From NCBI GenBank assembly GCA_038501195.1, contig JBBPUQ010000004.1, positions 744,001 to 808,000 on the forward strand: 64,000 nucleotides of DNA, given 5' to 3'. Position 1 is the first letter of the stretch. Each line of letters opens with the position of its first letter. Both the position numbers and the translations under genes were made by a program. This DNA is from Nemania diffusa. Lineage: Eukaryota; Ascomycota; Sordariomycetes; Xylariales; Xylariaceae. The notes under the pieces are model-generated. The model saw only the letters and a list, made by a program, of their open reading frames with translations. It did not search any database and had not been told where the DNA came from. Below, piece by piece: positions 55,536 through 64,000 of this stretch.

Positions 55536-56891
55536 ATGGATCTCTCACCCCCTTCTCTAATCAGGTCGCCATCATCCTCTCGAAACTCAAACTACTCCAG
55601 GAGCCCAAGCCTAAGTCTTGACTATCCACCATCGGATCTCGTAGACTCCTTCTATAAGATTGGTTCTGTATACGACCAGTCTTGCTCTGCCGTGCCCGCC
55701 GCCATGGATTCTGATAACCCGCATCACCGCATCGATGCAACCACCTCGGCCGAGTGGGCGGAGAGCACCGTGATACATTCTGTTTCGTCCATGGGGGAGC
55801 AGGGTATCTTATCTTCGGACTATGGCCCGTATGTCAGCTATGACTCGGCGGCCATGCATGCACCGTACAGCCACGAGATGTACTCGACGCATCTGCCTCA
55901 TGCACCAGCACTCTCCTATGCCCCGTCCCCTCTCGCCTCCATGTCCTCTCGCTCGCCAGACCCAAATTCCTCCAGGCACTCGCTCTCTTACCATAGCACA
56001 TCGCCAATGCCCCGAATCAAGCTGGAGAGCGGGCACGAATATTCCAGCGGCGGCGAGTTATCCCAGTACCCCTCGCCGCGGTCTACGCACGGCTTGATGG
56101 TGGAGCCGAGTAGCTACGGATCCCAGGCCGGTAGTTCGGGCTACATCTCGGACGCCCCGTCGGGCTCGTGGGTGAAATCTGACTATCCCCCGATCGGTGC
56201 AGATCCGTATTACGCGGGGCCCAGTGGCAGCACGAGTTCCCTCGTCTTGGAGCGGCAGCACCAGCCCGGCTCGAGGCCGGCGCGGTCCCAGAAGCGGCAG
56301 ACGCGCAAGCTGACATCAAAAGAAGAGGCCAACTTTCAGTGCGAGGTCGAGGGATGCGGGAAACTCTTTAGCCGGAGCTACAACTACAAGGCGCACATGG
56401 AAACGCACGACAAGAAGAGGGAGTACCCGTTCTGCTGTACGTTTGAAGATTGCAACAAGAAGTTTGTGCGAAAGACGGATCTACAAAGACACCACCAGAG
56501 CGTCCACATGAAAGAAAAGAACCACAAGTGCGACTACTGCAGTCGACTCTTTGCAAGAAAAGACACGCTCCGGAGGTAAGAGTTTGCTACGATTTCTCAT
56601 TAACGTTCTTTTTCTTTTCTTTTTCCAACTCGACACTACGTGTAGCATTTTGAGCCCAACTAACCCCTGCTGAACAGACACATGGAGGACGGTTGCTCAA
56701 AGCGATTTGACATCGGCACGATGGATCTGCGTAGCAACGAGGGCTACGATACTTACAGCGTACCGATAAGATCGGTGCCCAGCTCTTCGGGCCACTTAGT
56801 AGCCCCTACGCCACATCTACCACCCATGTCGCTCCCGCGAGGTGGGAATGATAATGGTATGATGGACATGCCTCCGTTTATGAAGAGATGA
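55536..56891 (+). CDS. C2H2 zinc-finger transcription factor with three clustered fingers
   Basis: Probable nuclear DNA-binding protein of unknown target. Exons 55536-56575 and 56678-56891 are joined across a 102-bp intron (GTAAGA...ACAG, branch CTAAC), giving 417 residues. The first 260 residues are rich in S, P and Y, as expected of a disordered regulatory region. The fingers are consecutive: C-x4-C-x12-H-x3-H (GCGKLFSRSYNYKAHMETH) at about 267, C-x4-C-x12-H-x4-H (FEDCNKKFVRKTDLQRHHQSVH) at about 298, and a C-x2-C-x12-H-x4-C finger at about 330-353 whose last ligand is Cys. The intron interrupts the third finger and its removal restores DTLRR-HMEDGCSKRF. The frame is open upstream to 55479 but lacks an ATG there, so 55536 is the start. 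No specific family name is recognised. Confidence 0.9.
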
Positions 56892-57657
56892 TTGGAAACT
56901 CGGCAACTTTCTAGGCGAGGGGAGGAATCACGACACAGTATCAAAAAATTCTCTTTCTGATGGTATATTTATCCTTTGTATTTTGGGAGGGGCATACCCA
57001 GAGACGGAATGGTTTTAGTATGATATGCATAGACGTATTATTTTGCATGGTTAACAGGAATATGGATGGGCATATGGGAAACGTATTGTACGCTACACTT
57101 TTTTTATTATTTAACTTCTTGTACTTTAACTAGGTAGGCGGCGCCTCGGGCATCGGCGACACTATGGGTAAAATGGTCATGGGATACGAGAACCTTTTCC
57201 AACATCTTCTAGCAACAGACTTTGGCACTAAACAGCTCCCACTTTGGCAGCGGCCTAAGGAATCACGAGTTGTTAAGTGGGGGACTTTGGAATGACGAGA
57301 GAAAGATTTGATTTTACACAACGCTTGAGCACATACCTACCAATTCTAGTGAACAACTGCTACTGTGACTGAAAAATTGGTTCTCGGCCGAGGGTCAATA
57401 GGCCGACGAAGGATTCACGAATTGTTTACAGATGTGGATGCTAAACAGTCAGTGGTTACTTAGTTACATGGATCTGGATCTGGATCTGGGCGTCCATAGA
57501 AGGATGTTGTAATCCTCTCTAAGAAGGGAAACAAAACATTGCTAAAACACGAGCTAAACAAACAAACAAGGATCGAAAGTTCTTTAATGGGTAAAGATAG
57601 CACGCTTAAAGGCTTGATGATTTGGCACTACTTAGCTACCTACTCCAGCGTACGTAG

Positions 57658-57694
57658 AGGTAGGTATAGGTATAGGTATAGGTAGGTAGGTATC
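57658..57694. repeat. Tandem TAGGTA array
   Basis: Runs of AGGTAGGTATAGGTATAGG type: alternating TAGG and TATAGG units over about 37 bp, about 770 bp past the stop codon of the second C2H2 gene. Confidence 0.9.
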
Positions 57695-58507
57695 GAGGGA
57701 TGGATCTCTAAAGCTATATTTAACAGACGAATAAGCGAGAAGAGAATGCGAATGCCTACCTAGTTCATCTAAGGCTAGAACTACCTAGATCAACTCGAGC
57801 TAGTGAGGGTGGATAAACTGGGGAGGAATGGGCCGAGAACCGTACATACAGTAGTGCAGAGGATGGGATGGCTTGGTGTTCCTTACGGTTACTATTGCAA
57901 GTATAGCATGTTTATGGGGGATCCGAGGCGCTGTAATTAGACACTCACGAAGAGAGATTACAGGGGCAATCCGCACGTCCGCACGCCCTCGCACGTTCGC
58001 TTGTGAGATCCGTAGATACCTGCTTCCCTAGACCAGGCTATTCTGTAAGTAGGTAGTTTGCAGTAGTTTGCCTACAGTATGTCGTGTTGGCAACGGCTAC
58101 GGCGTTCTTCACTAAGACTACATCGGCTTAGACCAGGTAGTCTAGGGCCAACAACCAAGCCAAGAGCCTGCATGCCACCTACGGGTACTGTATGTATATG
58201 AGTAGGCAGGTTACCAAGGTTAGGTACTCAAGGGCGCCTCGAGGGGGGACCACTTGTCCTGTCGGGGCCGGGGTCAGCTTGAAGACTCACATGTTTAGGT
58301 AGTAGTATCTATGTATATAGGTATGCTATATCTACACTAATACATAATAGACGCTATATCGCCGAATGCGCCGTATTCAAGAGCAGCCCACGAGGAGAAT
58401 AACCCTCTGACCAAGTCCACTCGTCTCAAACAAGTTACTCGGTCCGTGAAAGTGGTGAACAATAGATAGCCAGTGGATCTCTTAATCTTGGCGCACCGAC
58501 ACGACCA

Positions 58508-58528
58508 ACACTCGACACTCGACACTCG
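58508..58528. repeat. Three tandem copies of ACACTCG
   Basis: Three perfect 7-bp units in intergenic DNA, with no inferred role. Confidence 0.9.
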
Positions 58529-61520
58529 ACCCCCAACACCGACAGGTTAACAACCTATTTGTTGGTAAGAAAGGCTGGGTAGATATGGATAGGTAATGCC
58601 TAGCGGCCATGGGCTCGAGGGCGTACCACCATCGTGTTCTTGTTGGCTAGGCACAGACCGACTCTGTGGGTTTCGAGAATGACAAGACTACCCCCTATCA
58701 AGTAGGTAGGTAGATATGCCTGTCAGCCTGCTTGCTTTGCTCGCTGAGTTAAGGTGCTCACTAAGGCCTGTTAGGGGCCATGTTGCGCCTTCGCAAGATT
58801 GCCATGCAAGTCAGTTCCGATAAGTGCCAGAGAGAGACATAGCGCTTAGAAGGGGCTTATGATGTCTTGGCGCGGGCTGGCGAATACCCACGCACCATAG
58901 TCCATTCTTGATTACTTAGACTGCCTACTCTGTACATATATGTGATGTGATTGTGACCAGATCCCAGTGCCGTCAGTTTCAGCTCATCTCCAGTCATAAG
59001 CACTTGCACCAAATACCTACCTGAGCCACCACGTTGGCGGTCGGGAAATGGCAATAGTAATAATGTTGGTGTAGTGTGCAGCGTGCAGATTCGGCATCTC
59101 ACTTGCAGGTTCTTGTGCCTTTGCTGGAAACTGATCGGACCCGACGCTGTGGCATGCTACCGATTGGGCCATTGTGAAAATTCCGACAGATTCTACAATC
59201 CAATCCAACCCAGTCCAACCCGGCAGGTCGTGTCTCTCCCTTGGTACATATAAGGAGATACACATGGCGTTGTGTCTCATCGCCGACTGGGTAGTACACA
59301 ATTAAACAAATAGAAAATACTTACAGGCAAACAGAAGTTGGTAACCCTGGATTGGTTAAAATTGGGCTTAATAGGATATGTATAGTAGCAAAATAGAGAT
59401 GGGTGCTCTTTTTTAAAAAAAATTTTATTGAAATGTCGGGACTCCCCCCGGTCTGACAAAGACTAAGCTACTAAACAACCGGTCTAACTCCCCTCGTGAC
59501 AAGTTCGTCATTACCTCGTCATGATCATACGCATAACCTCATCATGTGTACAGTAGTGTAAAGAGAATACCCGAGCAAATCTAAGAAGAGAAATCGGTCC
59601 GAGCAGCTTTTGGATTCTTTTAAGCATAAAATCGCAAAGACTACTTGTTATGGACACGTTAAATTCTACATATAATGATGGTAATCATAATAATCATAAT
59701 AATAGTAGCGAGAAATGACGTTGGTTAGGCGAGTGGGCAACCCGGCCGAGACGGAATATTACTATTGGTGAGCGGGATTAGAAGACGGCTCTTGGAATAG
59801 TAGGTACCTATATAGTCATCAAGCTTTTGCCATGCCCCTGCAAGGATCTCGACCAGTTATCGTCGGCTCTCTACGGTAGACGGTACTCACGCTGAGACCC
59901 TTATTTGTCGGCTCCGTACCTAAGCAAGCAAGCTATAGTTGTTACCTACATAGTAGGCTTGATGTTTCGTTTCCTTGTTCCCTGCCGGAAAAGGTGTCAT
60001 TGCACGCGCTCCTACATTCCTTCGAGGAACAGCTGATCTGGTTTAGGTGCCGTCCCGCTATTATTAGATCAAGAGATGAGGCTCTCGCCGAAGCAAATCG
60101 GCAGATGAGTTTAAGACGAACAATACCACCACTACCACCACCACCACCAACAGACGGTTTATTATTAGGTGAGGGAGGGTTATATGCACAGAATATATGA
60201 TGCATCGAACTTCTTCCTTCTGCCGCCTGTGTATACCAACTTAGCTACTATAGCGTGTCAGACTCCCCTGGATTCTCTGCCGCTGTCGCACATTCGAGCC
60301 ACATGGCATTCCGGCGTGCCATGCAGGAACGCTCGTGGCCAGGTGGCGCTGGGGACTTGGCATCCACCACCCTGCAGACCGGGCGTGAGAGGAGGTCGAG
60401 AACATTCGTCGCCTGTTTGATTACTTATGCGTAGTCTACAGTACGGTACGATAGACACGCCCGATAGCGGACGCTTATCGCTGCTAGGCAGAGAATAAGC
60501 ACGTACAGCACAGCACAGTAAGGCTATTTCTATAGTTAGTTCACATGAGGTAGGTAGTGAAGGTAGGTATGTGTGTTCCATCATGCACGAACGAGAGAGA
60601 GAGAGAGAGAGGCGTGTGATAACTTCTCGTGGGACCTATCTCCCTGTCTATATTGCCTCAGACGCCCGTATCGTAAAGACAGATGGAACCGCTAAGCTCA
60701 AGATTGAAGCTTAGAACGAACGAACGAGCCTCGATAGTTATTAAGTAGATGGAGAGGCAGATAGGTAAGGTAGTCATGTAACCCGGCGCGGGATCCCGTG
60801 TGATAGCAGGGTACTTGAGCGTGTAAGTATGTGGCTGGAGCATTGAAAGACGGGGCATCACCAACTACACTAGACTATCTAGGTAGGTATGTAGGCAGGT
60901 ATGCATGTATATAGATAATATTGTAGTTAGTCGACCTGAGTAGAGCAGGTAGGTAGTTCCAATAGTTCAACAATGTCTTTATTGTACGGTAAGTAAAGAA
61001 AGAAAGAAAGTGCTGACGGGGATGGATGTAGTAGATCTGCCACTAAATGGAGATGCTCTCCGCTTGTCAGATCCCTATACCTTACAGTAGGTAGGTATGT
61101 AAATAGGTATGTATCTATTTAGCACTTATTTAAACTTCTTTACGCTAGACTACCAACCTAACCTAATTGCACTGAGGTAGGTACAGTAGTAGTAGTCTAC
61201 AGAATCGTAGCGCACGGGGAGCCTGTCATCTTCCGTTCCCTACTTACATACCTAACATACATGTGTGCTCAGTAGCTAGACCGTGTTAGTTAGTTAGACT
61301 AGGTGCTAAAACTTATAGAACAAGAGAGCGGTGGTTACCCAGGACTAACTACCTGGGTAAATACCATGTACAGAATAGATAGACAGAAAACCTCAGCCTC
61401 GCAAGCAAGTAGGTATGCAAGCATGCATGCAAGTAAGAGAGATACCACCTATTTACGTATTCGCTCCAACTGGATGCAGTCCACTCGGGTTGGGTTCGAT
61501 TCACATGTTCGCTATGCGGA

Positions 61521-61560
61521 CTACCTACCTACCTACCTACCTATGTAGGTACTTACCTAC
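61521..61560. repeat. Tandem CTAC/CTACC array with inverted end
   Basis: Five CTAC units in a row, then CTATGTAGGTAC, then TTACCTAC. The array and its TAGGTA arm can pair, giving a partial hairpin. Confidence 0.85.
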
Positions 61561-63079
61561 AGCCTACAGCACTATGCGTGCAGAAGACGGAATGCTACTG
61601 TAACTACTGCATCTGTAAGTATGCGGATAGTAGGTACCATACCTGGCATACCATGTTCGTGGAGGTACGATATGCACAGAGTAGTATTCTGTAGCATAGG
61701 TAGTGGAAGTATGCGTCTGGTAGCTACTACGTACCGAGGTACGGGCAGCTCACTGCATCTGCCCTACTGTACAGAGCAGAGCGCCCAGGCCGGATCTTAC
61801 ACAGACGCCCCTCCCCGTTCGGTGCCCAGCGCCCCCCCTGGGACCCCTGGCGGCGGCGGACTGGAGGCTCCCAGGGTCGGTGCCATCCCATACCCATGCC
61901 CATGTCCATCCCAGCAGGGTCATGCAGTGGTATTGCAAGGTACTGCTGCCCCAGGCTTGCCGGGGTGCGTGGAATGGGTGGGCGCCGCCCTTTCACAGCG
62001 CCGAAGACATAGAAAAAGCGTCGTTTGGCCGACATTTTCAGTCGAGAAGAGCGGTCAGCTTAAGATTTAGGTACTTGTCGTGGAAAAGCTGCGGCGCCGT
62101 GTCGCTGATTCGCCGCCCAGTGGCACGCTCTCCGCATTGCACGGCTGCACCACCAACCAGACGGCTTGCCGTTGACGCTGGGTCCTTTGTTGCATGGCCT
62201 GTGTGACGCTAGAGTCTTCGAAACCCTCATCTCCAGAGACTCTTGCGGTGAATCTAGCAGTTTAAACAGACCCAACAGCCCAGCCCAACCGAGTCCCAGC
62301 CCAACCACACAACACAACACCATACAGCCAATTCGCTCTCGCGCACGCGGCAACACACTGCGAGAGCACACACACGCGCACATACACACACATTGGACAT
62401 ACATATGGGACACACGTTGCCGTGGAAAAGTAAATAACTAAACCAACCCGGATATTACAGTACCTACCGTATAAAAAAAGACCAGCACAGGACCAGCATA
62501 GAATAGGACAGACAACATAGGCGCACTTGTACGGAATACGCACCGTCCCGTCCCACAATCAGGCAGAGGGACAGGACAGAAAGAGAGAGAACAGCAAAAA
62601 AAAAAAAAGGGACAGAAAAAGGCCATCTCCGCTCCATGTCCGCTCATGCACACTGCCTCTTCCACCGTCAAGACGCTCGTGCCCTTCCTCCACCCAGCTC
62701 GCCCGACTTTTCGCGCTGGCAAGTCCGCCGCGTCCACCCAGAACTGTCGCAATGTCTCACTCCCATTCTCACCCTCTTCTGCTTCTGACCCTCTTCTGAC
62801 CCTCTGCTTTGGGAATGTCGGCTCAGAGATCGAGACATCTCTCTGGCCTTTTTTGGGACGTCTGGGACTTTTGTTTCCAAACAATATCGAGTTCTTAGTA
62901 CGTACAATGTACAATGGGTCCTCAGCGAATCGGTCCCCTGCTTTCCACCGGTCCCAGGTTTTTCTCGTCTAAAGTTCAATCGATGACTGAATCACTTTAC
63001 CGTATGCCGACAAATCAATGCTTGTACTGCCACTTTTTTTTTTTTTGCCTACTTAGAATATCGCTCACGAGTTACAGCT

Positions 63080-63352
63080 ATGAGCAGGCGTCATCGCCTG
63101 TTTCTTATTCTTGTCTCCACCACCGCCGCCGCCTTTGCTGCTGTAAAGCAGGCTAATAAAACGAGCAGGCCACAAATAGAGCAGGTCGCAAAACTCGAAG
63201 CGGGCCGCTCCGAAGCAGCTAAGTCAGTCCATGTCATGAATCTAGTGGTAGCTGTTGTTACTGCTGCTGTTCTTCTTCTTCGCCCTCTCAATCAAGCTCG
63301 TAACAAGTATTGCTCTTCAAACTACCTAGCCTGTAAGTACTCTACAACGTGA
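63080..63352 (+). CDS. Possible small secreted or membrane protein (weak)
   Basis: An ATG frame of 90 codons. The N-terminus, MSRRHRLFLILVSTTAAAFA, has the basic-then-hydrophobic layout of a signal peptide. A second hydrophobic segment lies at about 51-67 (VMNLVVAVVTAAVLLL). GTGAGT overlaps the stop codon and GTAAGT lies at 63331, so it could be the first exon of a longer gene, though no convincing continuation was found. A chance frame is the main alternative. Confidence 0.2.
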   Translation: MSRRHRLFLILVSTTAAAFAAVKQANKTSRPQIEQVAKLEAGRSEAAKSVHVMNLVVAVVTAAVLLLRPLNQARNKYCSSNYLACKYSTT

Positions 63353-64000
63353 GTCTGTAACGACTGTTGGCGAGCAGACTATGCTCTCAATCAGCTTACG
63401 ATCTGCGCTCGATTTATCACATATTATTTCATTAGCTCCTCCTGCGAGGTTCAAATGACCCGGGCTGTTGAAACACGGGAGCTATTAAAAGCACTGCCAC
63501 GTTTTTCTCCCCTTGACGGAGGCGGCACCGATCCCGGATCGACCCTCGTATCTGGGGCTGATAGCTCAGTATGCGTAGGTACAGTAATTTGACATGGCTT
63601 TGAGTAACTGCGGCATGGCACGCTCACTAATACGTTGTGCGAGTCCTACCACAGCCACGGCGTACATTCAACAACAGAATCCTCTTGAATGATGGATGAT
63701 TGAGTAGTCCGAGACCCCGATTAACTCCTCTTTCCGCACTGGTTGCCACACACTCATCTTGCCGGTTTCGCCTCGTACCTCACCGCGCGTTAGAGGTTCT
63801 TCGGGGCCATCTATGCCGTCGCTTGACGTGACAACCATACATGTTCCAACGACACTTGAGGTGATGCCAATGGTCCCTTTTACGCGCTCAGCATAGCCAT
63901 ATGAGGTGCTGGATGATGACTAGAACTTTGCCGTATTTGTGCATAAGCGCCACTTAGCCGGCATATTTGTACATAAGTCGGCAAATTTAGGAGTTACCAT
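63353..64000. other. Right edge: open minus-strand segment and repeated motif
   Basis: No firm gene. On the minus strand 63668-63919 is open for 83 codons after a TTCTAG that could be a splice acceptor. 63928-63990 has a repeated ATTTGT(G/A)CATAAG motif. Both may belong to something that continues beyond the window. Confidence 0.35.
63928..63990. repeat. Two imperfect copies of ATTTGT(G/A)CATAAG flanked by GCCG/CGGC
   Basis: The copies at about 63935 and 63965 are spaced about 30 bp apart. A partial third (CGGCAAATTTAG) follows. On the minus strand this reads CTTATG(T/C)ACAAAT, a word type I associate with ends of fungal pogo/Tc1-mariner transposons; that link is a recollection, not a match. 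Confidence 0.5.

Larger units (their letters stand above)
56892..62600. other. Gene-poor stretch after the second C2H2 gene
   Basis: No coding frame with a recognisable domain. TAGGTA/TACCTA words are at their densest here (57658-57694, 60880-60960, 61080-61110, 61521-61560). Also present are a three-unit ACACTCG repeat (58508-58528), a GA run (60593-60611), a CAACC-rich stretch and a GC-rich patch with G and C runs (61790-61990). Open frames of 100-149 codons at 61621-62070 occur on both strands and look like composition effects. Confidence 0.5.

Noticed and set aside
61480..61505. GGTTCGATTC, resembling a tRNA B box
   Set aside because: Flanks do not pair into a T stem and no A box or acceptor stem was found at the right distance.
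61621..62070. Overlapping 100-149-codon frames on both strands in a GC-rich patch
   Set aside because: Composition effect: stop codons are rare in GC-rich DNA, the frames have no domain, and they mirror each other.
62438..62914. 158-codon minus-strand frame
   Set aside because: Contains a phenylalanine run from an A homopolymer and has no domain or splice context.

Overview
This window is nuclear DNA of a filamentous ascomycete (Pezizomycotina, most likely a Sordariomycete). The evidence is a fused pentafunctional AROM gene, short GT-AG introns of about 48-207 bp with CTAAC-like branch sites, intron-bearing H3 and H4 genes in divergent orientation, and a block that looks destroyed by repeat-induced point mutation (RIP). 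All gene models were spliced by eye. Splice sites were chosen to restore known protein families or, for the unrecognised gene, to keep one open frame.

Layout. 1-9470: an extremely AT-rich, gene-free block (roughly 5-15 % G+C per line read), with a sharp edge about 1 kb upstream of the first gene. 10470-15257 (+): ARO1, five shikimate-pathway enzymes in one protein. 17927-20095 (-): a glutamine-rich C2H2 transcription factor resembling the Rpn4 family. 20.1-29.5 kb: no supportable gene, but many TACCTA/TAGGTA words, a perfect palindrome and a G-rich cluster. 29485-29973 (-) and 31895-32518 (+): histone H4 and H3, divergent, each with a TATTTAA box about 165 bp before its ATG. 33201-34555 (-): a five-exon DsbA-like/kappa-class GST protein. 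35112-40381 (-): the largest subunit of RNA polymerase I. 40971-42553 (+): the spliceosomal protein Prp3. 42780-45262 (-): the TFIIH helicase Rad3/XPD, convergent with PRP3. 46073-50587 (-): an unrecognised protein of about 1,436 residues, rebuilt from three exons, with an N-terminus like that found on fungal NLR (STAND) proteins but no NTPase. 55536-56891 (+): a second C2H2 factor. 56.9-64 kb: no firm gene, with possible exon fragments and a transposon-end-like repeat at the right edge.

The firmly identified genes are housekeeping: aromatic amino acid synthesis, chromatin, rRNA transcription, splicing, and transcription/repair. No metabolite cluster or CRISPR-like array is present. The most unusual parts are the hyper-AT block, the large NLR-N-terminus-like protein, and the intergenic TACCTA word family with its palindromes.
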